Source: Acidobacteriota bacterium (GTDB lineage Bacteria > Acidobacteriota > Vicinamibacteria > Vicinamibacterales > 2-12-FULL-66-21). Taken from it: a stretch of 13,687 nucleotides of DNA. Under the pieces are notes generated by a model. It was not told the DNA's origin. It ran no database searches and saw nothing but the letters and a program-made list of their open reading frames with translations. Below, in pieces: positions 7,447-13,687 of the stretch (positions are counted from its first letter, which is position 1; each line of letters starts with the position of its first letter). The position numbers were made by a program, and so were the translations under genes. The DNA is taken from contig JAIVJE010000296.1 in NCBI GenBank assembly GCA_020200195.1, positions 1-13,687 of the forward strand, in the 5' to 3' direction.

Positions 7447-8741
7447 GACCGTCCCATCGAAAAGTACGAGAACCCGTACCCGCGGATCTGCTCAGGGTTG
7501 TAGAGGTTACGGCCGTCGAAAATGACGGCGGCACGCATCAGTTTCCGCATCCGGGTAAAGTCCGGTTCCCGGAACTCGTTCCATTCGGTCACGATCGCCA
7601 GCGCGTCGGCGCCGGTCAGCGCGGCATACGCGTTGTCGGCATAGGTAATCCTGGATCCGAAGATCCCGCGCGCCACCTTCATGGCCTCCGGGTCGTAGGC
7701 CTGAACCGTCGCCCCCGCCCCCAGCAGCCCGTTGATCAGCGGGATGGAGGGCGCTTCCCGCATATCGTCCGTGCGGGGCTTGAAGGCCAGCCCCCAGACG
7801 GCAATCCGCTTGTTCTTGAGGGATCCGAAGTGATTCTCGAGCTTTACCAGCAGTCGGAGTTTCTGCCTGTCGTTCACGCCCTCGACGGCGCGGAGGATCT
7901 GGAATTCATAGTCCTTCCCTGCCGCGAATCGCAGCATCGCCTTGACATCCTTTGGAAAGCAGCTGCCGCCGTAGCCGACGCCCGGAAACAGAAATGAGGG
8001 GCCGATCCGGCGATCCGAAGCCACAGCGCGCCGCACCTGATCGACGTCGGCGCCGACGGCCTCACACACGTTCGCGACTTCGTTCATGAACGAGATGCGG
8101 GTGGCCAGCATGGCGTTCGCGGCGTACTTGCAGAGCTCCGCGCTGGCACAGTCCATCAGCATGATCGGGGCGCCCGTGCGGGTGAACGGAGCGTAGAGCT
8201 CCTTCATCAGCTCCGCGGCGCGCGGATCTTCCGCGCCGATCACGACGCGGTCGGGCTTCATGAAGTCCTCTATTGCCGCTCCCTGCTTGAGGAATTCGGG
8301 ATTGCTGACCACGCTGAACGGGTGCGTTGTCTCGCGCCGAACGACCTCGCGCACCTGCGCGGCCGTCCCGACCGGGACCGTACTCTTGTTGACGATGACC
8401 TTGTAACCGTCCATCGCACGCGCGATATCGCGCGCGACGCCCATGACCTGTTGCAGATCTGCCGAGCCATCCTCTCCGGTGGGCGTCGCGACCGCGATGA
8501 AAATGATCTGGGAATTGCGGACCCCCCGCGGAAGCGCCGTCGTGAAGGTGAGTCGCTTCTCCGTGTGATTGCGGCGAACGAGCTCCTCCAGGCCGGGTTC
8601 GTAAATCGGAATCTTCCCCCGCTGCAGCAGGCGGACTTTCGCGGGATCTTTGTCCACACAGATGACGATGTTGCCGTTTTCGGCGAGACACGCGCCCGCC
8701 ACGAGTCCGACGTAACCGCTACCGACGATCGCAATTCTCAT
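7443..8741 (-). CDS. ugd: UDP-glucose 6-dehydrogenase
   Basis: Oxidises UDP-glucose to UDP-glucuronate with two NAD. The 432-residue protein has the N-terminal NAD-binding motif VGSGYVGL (6-13), IYEPGLEEL (46-54), ATPTGEDGSADL (85-96), NKSTVPVGT (118-126), the central PGVGYGGSCFPKD with catalytic Cys261, and the C-terminal WGLAFKPRTDDMR (316-328). No key residue is missing. The ATG at 8741 is preceded by GGGAG at 8751-8755, 9 bases away, and by a strong promoter-like sequence, so it is the first gene of the minus-strand operon. UDP-glucuronate is a usual building block of acidic exopolysaccharides and capsules, and is probably used by the glycosyltransferases transcribed in the other direction. 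GDP-mannose dehydrogenase is an alternative in this family, but the sequence as a whole reads as Ugd. Confidence 0.95.
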   Translation of the reverse strand: MRIAIVGSGYVGLVAGACLAENGNIVICVDKDPAKVRLLQRGKIPIYEPGLEELVRRNHTEKRLTFTTALPRGVRNSQIIFIAVATPTGEDGSADLQQVMGVARDIARAMDGYKVIVNKSTVPVGTAAQVREVVRRETTHPFSVVSNPEFLKQGAAIEDFMKPDRVVIGAEDPRAAELMKELYAPFTRTGAPIMLMDCASAELCKYAANAMLATRISFMNEVANVCEAVGADVDQVRRAVASDRRIGPSFLFPGVGYGGSCFPKDVKAMLRFAAGKDYEFQILRAVEGVNDRQKLRLLVKLENHFGSLKNKRIAVWGLAFKPRTDDMREAPSIPLINGLLGAGATVQAYDPEAMKVARGIFGSRITYADNAYAALTGADALAIVTEWNEFREPDFTRMRKLMRAAVIFDGRNLYNPEQIRGYGFSYFSMGRS

Positions 8742-8750
8742 CCGCTGAGG

Positions 8751-8755
8751 CTCCC
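8751..8755 (-). promoter_or_regulatory. Ribosome binding site of ugd
   Basis: GGGAG on the minus strand, 9 bases before the ugd ATG at 8741. The spacing is slightly long but acceptable. It lies inside the predicted 27-base leader and supports this start. Confidence 0.55.
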
Positions 8756-8774
8756 CGGTCGAAACAAACCCCTA

Positions 8775-8804
8775 ACGCTAGCATACGGCCAAAAAACCTG
8801 TCAA
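8775..8804 (-). promoter_or_regulatory. Sigma70-type promoter for the ugd operon
   Basis: On the minus strand a perfect -35 box TTGACA (8799-8804) is followed by an 18-base spacer and the -10 box TAGCGT (8775-8780). The -10 is preceded by TGC, giving an extended -10. Transcription would start near 8768, leaving a leader of about 27 bases before the ugd ATG. It is the only strong promoter-like sequence I see for the whole leftward gene set. Start site position is predicted, not measured. Confidence 0.75.
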
Positions 8805-8852
8805 GCTATTGAAAGACAAGGATTTGCCGTCACCGTCCAGCGCGACTGGCTG

Positions 8853-8861
8853 TGCTACGAT
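8853..8861 (+). promoter_or_regulatory. Extended -10 promoter for the rightward glycosyltransferase genes
   Basis: TGC-TACGAT at 8853-8861 has the same extended -10 form as the ugd promoter opposite. No good -35 box lies 16-19 bases upstream; a TTGCCG at 8824-8829 is too far away. Start of transcription would fall near 8867-8870, at or just before the GTG at 8870, so the transcript may have little or no leader. Support is pattern and position only. Confidence 0.45.
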
Positions 8862-8869
8862 TCGCCGAC

Positions 8870-9985
8870 GTGCGCATCCTGTTCGACTATCGCCCGGCCC
8901 TGCGGCAGCGCACGGGCGTCGGCGAGTACGTCCATCAGCTGGCGACGGCGTTGGTTTCGCAGCTCGGGCCCGGTGACGACCTCACGGTGTTCTCGAGCTC
9001 ATGGAAGGATCGACTGGCAAAGGATGCCGTCACAGGCGCGCACCCGGTCGATGCGCGCGTTCCTGTCCGCTTGCTGAATCTAGCCTGGCATCGCCTTTCC
9101 TGGCCGCCGGTCGAGCTCCTTGCAGGTCATCAAGACATTGCCCACGCCTTTCACCCGCTCCTGATCCCGGCGCGGAGCGCCGCCCAGGTCGTCACGATTA
9201 ATGACCTGTATTTCCTGGACAGGCCGGAGGACACTCAACGTGAAATCCGCCGCGACTACCGGAATCTGGCTTCGGCACACGCCCGGCGGGCCGACCACGT
9301 GATTGCGATTTCCGAGTACACCGCCGGGCTGGCGGCCAATAGGTTGGAAGTGCCTTCCGATCGGATTACGGTCTGTCGTCCTGGCGCGCCTAAGTGGACA
9401 CCTCGCCAGAACGCGCCGTCGACCGGCCCGATCCTGTTCATCGGCACCCTCGAGCCGCGCAAGAATCTGGACACGCTGGTACGCGCCTACGCACGCGTCC
9501 TGGCTTCGCGCTCCGACGCGCCTCCGCTCGTCGTCGCCGGCCGAACAACGGACCAATCGGCCTTCGTGTTGCGAGCGCTGTCCGCTCCCGACATGAAAGG
9601 GCGCGCCCGGCACGTCGGCTACGTCACCGACGCCGAGCGTGAAGCCCTGTACCGCGGGGCCTCGATGCTGGTCGTGCCGTCGCTGGACGAGGGCTTCGGA
9701 ATGACAGCTCTGGAAGCGATGACAATCGGCGTTCCGGTCATCGCCGCGAACCGAGGGGCACTGCCCGAAGTCGTCGGCGATGCAGGGATGCTCATCGAGC
9801 CGCTGGATGACGCGGCGATCGCGAACGCCATGCAGCGGCTGTTGGACGACCCGGCCCGAATGCGTAGCTGCGCTGACGCCGGTAGACGACGTGCGGCGTC
9901 GTTCACCTGGAGCGACAGCGCGACGCGCCTGCGAGGCGCGTACCAGTCGGCCCTCCGCCGACGACGGGACAGGGGCTCGGCGTGA
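8870..9985 (+). CDS. Family 4 glycosyltransferase (GT-B fold)
   Basis: A 371-residue retaining glycosyltransferase of the GT4 type. It begins MRILFDYRPA with RTGVGEY (14-20), the usual N-terminal loop; TINDLYF (109-115) and AISEYT (146-151) follow. The C-terminal domain has GTLEPRKNL (192-200), with the Arg-Lys pair that contacts the sugar nucleotide phosphates, and the EGFGMTALE motif with Glu274 and Glu282. The frame is open to a GTG at 8852, but GTG at 8870 is preferred: it starts at the conserved VRILFDYRP, and the 8852 codon overlaps the predicted -10 box. No Shine-Dalgarno sequence is visible for either. The stop overlaps the next gene as GTGA. It is the first of five glycosyltransferase genes divergent from ugd; donor and acceptor are unknown. 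Confidence 0.92.
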   Translation: MRILFDYRPALRQRTGVGEYVHQLATALVSQLGPGDDLTVFSSSWKDRLAKDAVTGAHPVDARVPVRLLNLAWHRLSWPPVELLAGHQDIAHAFHPLLIPARSAAQVVTINDLYFLDRPEDTQREIRRDYRNLASAHARRADHVIAISEYTAGLAANRLEVPSDRITVCRPGAPKWTPRQNAPSTGPILFIGTLEPRKNLDTLVRAYARVLASRSDAPPLVVAGRTTDQSAFVLRALSAPDMKGRARHVGYVTDAEREALYRGASMLVVPSLDEGFGMTALEAMTIGVPVIAANRGALPEVVGDAGMLIEPLDDAAIANAMQRLLDDPARMRSCADAGRRRAASFTWSDSATRLRGAYQSALRRRRDRGSA

Positions 9986-11067
9986 AGCCGCTGCGTATCG
10001 GGATCGACGCCCGGGAATTGCTCGGCGATGCCACCGGCGTCGGCCGGTATCTTGGCGAGCTGGTCACCCGATGGACCAGTCGGTCCGACGCAAACCGGCG
10101 ATGTCTTGTGCTGTACGCTCCGGAGGCGTTGCCACTCGACGTACCGCCGGGCACGACGGAGCACCGGGTCATCGGCGAGGGGCGTGGCACCTGGTGGGAA
10201 CAGACGTGGCTCCGACGCGCGGTTCGGAGTGACCGGCCGGATGTTTTCTTCGCTCCGGCCTACACGGCGCCGCTCGGCACGGGCGTGCCGCTCGCGGTCA
10301 CGATCCATGACATCTCGTTCATCGCGCATCCCGAGTGGTTCCGACCGCGTGAGGGATTGCGGCGACGGTGGCTGACACGGCGCGCCGCCGGCAGCGCCGA
10401 AGTCATTCTTACGGTTTCGGATTTCTCGCGCAGGGAGATCGAATCGAAGCTCCGCGTGGACCCGGCGCGCATTCGAGTGATCACCGAGGGAGTCACGCGC
10501 AAGACGCCGGGAGTACCGCGGGGCCGGCAGCCGCTGGTGCTCTATGTCGGATCGCTCTTCAATCGCCGGCGCCTGCCGGACCTGATCGCCGCGTTTTCTC
10601 GGGCGACGAAGGATCTCCCTGCGGCTCGCCTCGTCATCGTGGGCGATGATCGGACGTGGCCACCGCAGGACCTCCGCGCATGCGCGATGGCGCACGACGT
10701 CGATCGCCGCACTGAGTTTCTTTCCTTCATTCCGGATGGCGATCTCGCGCGGCTTTACGCGCGCGCCTGCGTCTTCGCATTCCTCTCCGAGTACGAGGGC
10801 TTCGGACTGACGCCCCTGGAAGCGCTCTCGGCCGGGGTACCGATCGTCGTCCTCGACACTCCGGTAGCGCGGGAGGTATACGGAGACGCCGCCTGGTACG
10901 TCGCGAAAGACGACATCGGTGGAACGGCCGCTGCACTGCGCCGATGTCTGCTCGATCCGGCAGCGTCCGCAGGCCCACTCGCCCATGCACCCGCGGTACT
11001 CGCGCGATATTCCTGGGACGACGCAGCCAGACGGACGCTCGAGGTGATTGAAGACATCGCCCGATGA
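9982..11067 (+). CDS. Family 4 glycosyltransferase (GT-B fold)
   Basis: A 361-residue GT4-type enzyme. The N-terminal half begins MKPLRIGIDARELLGDATGVGR (residues 1-22 in part conserved: IDARE and TGVGRY) and has TIHDISF (107-113) and TVSDFSR (144-150). The C-terminal half has the EGFGLTPLE motif with Glu272 and Glu280, followed by SAGVPIVV. Where relatives have an EPRKN motif this protein has GSLFNRRRL (190-198), so the usual donor-binding Lys is apparently replaced by Arg. The start is GTG at 9982, with AGGGG 6 bases upstream and a 4-base overlap with the previous gene. The stop overlaps the next ATG by 4 bases (ATGA). It acts in glycan assembly with its neighbours; the sugar it transfers cannot be deduced. 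Confidence 0.92.
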   Translation: MKPLRIGIDARELLGDATGVGRYLGELVTRWTSRSDANRRCLVLYAPEALPLDVPPGTTEHRVIGEGRGTWWEQTWLRRAVRSDRPDVFFAPAYTAPLGTGVPLAVTIHDISFIAHPEWFRPREGLRRRWLTRRAAGSAEVILTVSDFSRREIESKLRVDPARIRVITEGVTRKTPGVPRGRQPLVLYVGSLFNRRRLPDLIAAFSRATKDLPAARLVIVGDDRTWPPQDLRACAMAHDVDRRTEFLSFIPDGDLARLYARACVFAFLSEYEGFGLTPLEALSAGVPIVVLDTPVAREVYGDAAWYVAKDDIGGTAAALRRCLLDPAASAGPLAHAPAVLARYSWDDAARRTLEVIEDIAR

Positions 11068-11900
11068 CCGACCTGTCAATCATCATCGTCAGCTTCAACG
11101 CCAGGGCGCATCTGCTGAACTGTTTGCGCTCGCTGTCGGAGGCGCCGCCCGTCATCCCCCATGACGTCACCGTCGTCGACAACGCCTCCACGGACGGAAG
11201 CGCTGCGGCGGCGAGGGCGCAGTCGCCGCCGATCCGGGTCATCGATCAGGATCGGAACATCGGTTTCGCGGCAGCCAATAACGTCGGTATCCGCGCGACG
11301 TCGGGAGAGCTCGTCCTGTTGCTGAACAACGACACGATCGTGCCGGCGGGGGCGATCGATACGCTCGTTGCCCGCCTTGCGGCGCACTCCGCCGCCGCCA
11401 TCGCCGGCCCCCGGCTCGTGGATGGGAATGGCGCGGCCGAGCTCTCGTTCGGCACGATGATGTCGCCGTTCGCCGAGTTGCGGCAGAAGGTGATCACAGG
11501 TCTCTACAGGCGGCAGGTGTCAGCCGTCACCGCGTGGGTCGAGAACGCCACCAGGCGCGAGCGGTTCGTGGACTGGGTGAGCGGCGCGGCGCTCCTCGTG
11601 TACCGCCGCGACGCAGAGGCTGCCGGTCTGCTCGACGAGCGCTATTTCCTGTATGCCGAGGACGTCGACTTCTGCGCGGCCGTCCGCGCGCGAGGGCGAG
11701 GCGTGCTGTTCGCGCCAGCCTCCGCGATCACACACGTGCGCGGCCAGTCGAGGGCGACCGCTCCGTACGAAATGCATGCAGCATACCGGCGGAGCCAGAT
11801 CGCGTTCTACGAGAAGCACCAGCCGCACTGGGCGCCAATGTTGAAGGTGTATCTCCGGCTCAAAGGCCAGCTGCCCGACGTCGTCCCGCCCTCGCGTTGA
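11064..11900 (+). CDS. Family 2 glycosyltransferase (rhamnosyltransferase-like)
   Basis: A 278-residue GT-A fold transferase of the WbbL/rhamnosyltransferase-like type. It has LSIIIVSFNA (4-13), VVDNASTDGS (37-46), NIGFAAANNVGI (65-76), the metal-binding LLNNDT (87-91 region), VSGAALLVYRR (172-182) and YAEDVDFC (197-204) with the likely catalytic base in the ED-D segment. The C-terminal part includes HVRGQS and a helix of the kind that follows the catalytic domain in this group; no clear membrane helix is present. The substrate may be dTDP-rhamnose but this is not established, and no dTDP-rhamnose synthesis genes are in the window. The ATG overlaps the preceding stop as ATGA, and 19-28 bases separate it from the next gene. 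Confidence 0.92.
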   Translation: MTDLSIIIVSFNARAHLLNCLRSLSEAPPVIPHDVTVVDNASTDGSAAAARAQSPPIRVIDQDRNIGFAAANNVGIRATSGELVLLLNNDTIVPAGAIDTLVARLAAHSAAAIAGPRLVDGNGAAELSFGTMMSPFAELRQKVITGLYRRQVSAVTAWVENATRRERFVDWVSGAALLVYRRDAEAAGLLDERYFLYAEDVDFCAAVRARGRGVLFAPASAITHVRGQSRATAPYEMHAAYRRSQIAFYEKHQPHWAPMLKVYLRLKGQLPDVVPPSR

Positions 11901-11912
11901 TGCGCCTCGATG

Positions 11913-11918
11913 TAACAT
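11913..11918 (+). promoter_or_regulatory. Possible -10 element within an inverted repeat before the third GT4 gene
   Basis: TAACAT has the T-A-N-N-N-T form of a -10 box and lies in an inverted repeat, CGATGT-A-ACATCG (11908-11920), in the short gap between two glycosyltransferase genes. There is no matching -35 box and the genes are close enough to be co-transcribed, so an internal promoter is only a possibility. Confidence 0.2.
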
Positions 11919-11919
11919 C

Positions 11920-13041
11920 GTGCCCACAGTGCGGATTGCCATCGACGCCCGGAAGCTCCGCGACTTCGGGATCGGCACGTACGTCCGCAACCTGCTCCGA
12001 CACCTGTCGAGGATCGATCGTCAGACGGAGTACGTGGTCTTGTGCCGCATCGAGGACTGCGGCGCGGTCGAGGAGCTCGGCGAGAACTTCCGCGCCGTGC
12101 CGGAGCCGGCGCCTGCGTATTCCATTCGCGAGCAATTCCGGGTGCCACTCGATCTTCGGCGTGAGCGGGTGGACCTTTTTCACGCGCCGCATTACGTGCT
12201 CCCGCCGCTCACGCCGTGCCGGTCGGTCGTCACGATTCACGACTGCATCCACCTGCAGTTTCCCCAATATCTGCCCCACCGCCTTGGCCACGCTTACGCG
12301 CGGACCGCGTTGTGGATCGCGGCGCACCGCTCATCGCGCGTGTTGACGGTATCCGAGGCGTCAAAGCGCGACATTCTTCGCTATTTCAGGGTGCCGGCGG
12401 CGAAAGTCGACGTGATCTACAACGCGATCGACGAGCGTTTCAACGAGGCGCCGCCTGCCGACGAGGTAGAGCGTGTGCGGGAGCGGTATCAACTCAACGA
12501 TCCGTTCGTGCTGTACGCCGGCAACATCAAGCCGCACAAGAACCTCGAGCGGTTGATCGAGGCGTTCTACCTCCTGCGGCGGCACGGGCTCGAACACGTC
12601 AAGCTGCTCATCATCGGCGACGAGATCTCGAAGTACGCGACGCTGAGACGCGCGGTGCACCGGTACAAGCTCCACAAGCACGTGCGCTTCTTCGGTTTCG
12701 TTCCCGACAGGACGCTGGCGGTGCTCTACCGCCTCGCCGCGGTATTCGTCTTCCCGTCGCTCTACGAAGGGTTCGGGCTGCCGCCGCTCGAAGCCATGGC
12801 CAGCGGGACGCCCGTGGTGACGTCGAACGTGTCGTCGCTGCCTGAAGTCGTCGGCGACGCCGCGCTCTTAATCGATCCGAACGATCCCGCGGCGATTGCC
12901 GAGGCGTTGCGGCGCGTGCTGACGGACCCCGCGTTGCGCGACGACCTGCGCGCGCGCGGCTTGGTCCGCGTCCGGGATTTCTCGTGGGAGCGCTCGGTCC
13001 GCCGCGTGCGAGAGATCTATGACGAGGTCCTCGCCGGATGA
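11920..13041 (+). CDS. Family 4 glycosyltransferase (GT-B fold)
   Basis: A 373-residue GT4-type enzyme from GTG at 11920. It has RIAIDARKL (5-13) with FGIGTYVRN (16-24), the domain 1 segments FHAPHYVLPP and TIHDCIHL (105-112), and TVSEASKRDI (143-152). GNIKPHKNL (201-209) carries the donor-binding Lys207. EGFGLPPLE has Glu283 and Glu291 spaced as in the EX7E motif, followed by ASGTPVV and SLPEVVGDAA. A second GTG at 11929 gives a protein beginning VRIAIDARKL, which is closer to the usual N-terminus; neither start has a clear Shine-Dalgarno. Close relatives act in exopolysaccharide and O-antigen assembly, often with mannose, but the donor is not readable. It lies 19-28 bases after the GT2 gene and before a structured gap. 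Confidence 0.93.
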   Translation: MPTVRIAIDARKLRDFGIGTYVRNLLRHLSRIDRQTEYVVLCRIEDCGAVEELGENFRAVPEPAPAYSIREQFRVPLDLRRERVDLFHAPHYVLPPLTPCRSVVTIHDCIHLQFPQYLPHRLGHAYARTALWIAAHRSSRVLTVSEASKRDILRYFRVPAAKVDVIYNAIDERFNEAPPADEVERVRERYQLNDPFVLYAGNIKPHKNLERLIEAFYLLRRHGLEHVKLLIIGDEISKYATLRRAVHRYKLHKHVRFFGFVPDRTLAVLYRLAAVFVFPSLYEGFGLPPLEAMASGTPVVTSNVSSLPEVVGDAALLIDPNDPAAIAEALRRVLTDPALRDDLRARGLVRVRDFSWERSVRRVREIYDEVLAG

Positions 13042-13052
13042 TCGGACCCGGC

Positions 13053-13112
13053 CGCGAGGCCTGCCCTCGCGAGGTGCCAGGGTCCGTGGGGGTGCCACCC
13101 CGCGGGTGCCAG
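13053..13112 (+). repeat. Structured GGTGCCA-rich intergenic element
   Basis: The 73-base gap (13042-13114) is packed with symmetry. CGCGAGG (13053-13059) can pair with CCTCGCG (13065-13071) around a 5-base loop, overlapping the perfect palindrome CCTCGCGAGG (13065-13074). GGGGT/ACCCC (13089-13101) forms a second small stem with a 3-base loop, while CACCC (13096-13100) could instead pair with GGGTG (13104-13108). GGTGCCA occurs three times (13073, 13091, 13105). No T-run follows, so it is not a standard intrinsic terminator. It resembles the GTGCCAA repeat near 935-976 and may be a dispersed REP-like element. Confidence 0.55.
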
Positions 13113-13114
13113 AA

Positions 13115-13687
13115 ATGAACGTCGCCATCCTGCACGATTGGCTGACCGGGATGCGCGGCGGCGAAAAGGTGCTCGAAGCGATTTGCGAGCTGTACCCCGA
13201 CGCGACGCTTCACACGCTGGTACGCGTGCCCGGCACGGTCTCCTCAGCCATCGAGAGCCGTCGTATCCGGACGTCACCGGTGCAGGCCCTGCCCGCCTCG
13301 GGCCGGCTGTATCGCCACTATCTGCCGTTGTTTCCCACGGTCGTCGAGCTGATCGACCTCGACCGGTACGACCTGATCATCAGCAGTAGCCACTGCGCCG
13401 TGAAGTCGGTCGTCAAGCCGCCCTGCGCCGTGCATGTGTGCTACTGCCACTCACCCATGCGCTACGCGTGGGATCAGTTCGACGCGTACTTCGGACCCGC
13501 TCAGGTCGGAGCCACCGTCAGCCGTGTTCTGCGACCGGTCATGGCCTGGCTGGCCAGGTGGGATGCCGCGACCGCGGGCCGCGTCGACCGCTTTCTCGCG
13601 AATTCTCAGTATGTTGCGGGTCGGATCCGCCGATACTATAATCGCGGGTCGACCGTTGTGTATCCTCCAGTAGACACTACCTTTTAC
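13115..13687 (+). CDS. Family 4 glycosyltransferase, WbaZ-like, 3'-truncated by window edge
   Basis: The first 191 codons are present, open to the last base of the window. The protein begins MNVAILHDWLTGMRGGEKVL (1-20), the distinctive N-terminus of a WbaZ-like group of GT4 enzymes with the GGEK loop. DLIISSSHCAVK (86-97), VCYCHSPMRYAWD (108-120) and FLANSQYVAGRI (160-171) followed by VVYPPVD (181-187) are conserved in that group. The C-terminal donor-binding domain with EX7E lies outside. The ATG at 13115 starts exactly at the conserved N-terminus; upstream there is only a weak GGGTG in the structured gap. It is probably the fifth member of the same glycan cluster. Substrate unknown; WbaZ itself is a mannosyltransferase of O-antigen synthesis, but that specificity cannot be transferred on this evidence. 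Confidence 0.9.
   Translation, partial: MNVAILHDWLTGMRGGEKVLEAICELYPDATLHTLVRVPGTVSSAIESRRIRTSPVQALPASGRLYRHYLPLFPTVVELIDLDRYDLIISSSHCAVKSVVKPPCAVHVCYCHSPMRYAWDQFDAYFGPAQVGATVSRVLRPVMAWLARWDAATAGRVDRFLANSQYVAGRIRRYYNRGSTVVYPPVDTTFY

Noticed and set aside
9619..11079. A 486-codon open frame on the minus strand, antisense to two glycosyltransferase genes.
   Set aside because: It lies wholly opposite genes with clear GT4 motifs, its product is rich in Arg and of low-complexity type, and no domain is recognisable. Long antisense frames are expected in GC-rich codon use.
13053..13112. A small CRISPR array or a riboswitch in the gap before the last gene.
   Set aside because: The GGTGCCA copies are only 7 bases long at uneven 14-18 base intervals, with no spacer pattern, and no known riboswitch core was recognised.

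Overview
The window looks like a GC-rich chromosomal segment from an Acidobacteriota bacterium, most likely a Vicinamibacteria-type (subgroup 6) lineage. This rests on base composition, the gene order and the style of the glycosyltransferases; it is inference, since no 16S gene or marker phylogeny is present. Coding density is very high, with no gene-free stretch longer than about 130 bases and no RNA genes, CRISPR arrays, transposases or phage genes that I can see.

Left part (1-8741, all minus strand), in transcription order: ugd, galE, a family 2 glycosyltransferase, msbA, a yicC-family gene, gmk, rpoZ, coaBC, a family 4 uracil-DNA glycosylase and the start of priA. Most neighbours overlap by 1-11 bases or are separated by only a few, so this reads as one long translationally coupled operon. 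A good sigma70-type promoter (TTGACA, 18-base spacer, extended -10 TGC-TAGCGT) lies just before ugd. The operon joins envelope sugar-nucleotide synthesis and lipid A-type export to a housekeeping block of nucleotide metabolism, RNA polymerase omega, coenzyme A synthesis and DNA repair/replication restart.

Right part (8870-13687, plus strand), divergent from ugd: five successive glycosyltransferases (GT4, GT4, GT2, GT4 and a 3'-truncated GT4). The first three overlap by 4 bases each; 19-28 bases (depending on the start) separate the third from the fourth, and a structured 73-base gap precedes the fifth. They probably assemble an exopolysaccharide or O-antigen-like glycan. Ugd and GalE across the divergent promoter region could supply UDP-glucuronate and UDP-galactose. 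No polymerase, flippase or initiating transferase is in the window, so the product cannot be named.

I found no clearly new biological system. The points most worth a second look are the long mixed-function operon with its visible promoter, a possibly leaderless first glycosyltransferase, a structured GTGCCA-rich intergenic repeat at two sites, and several start codons that a simple longest-ORF reading would get wrong (coaBC, rpoZ, the uracil-DNA glycosylase and the first GT4).
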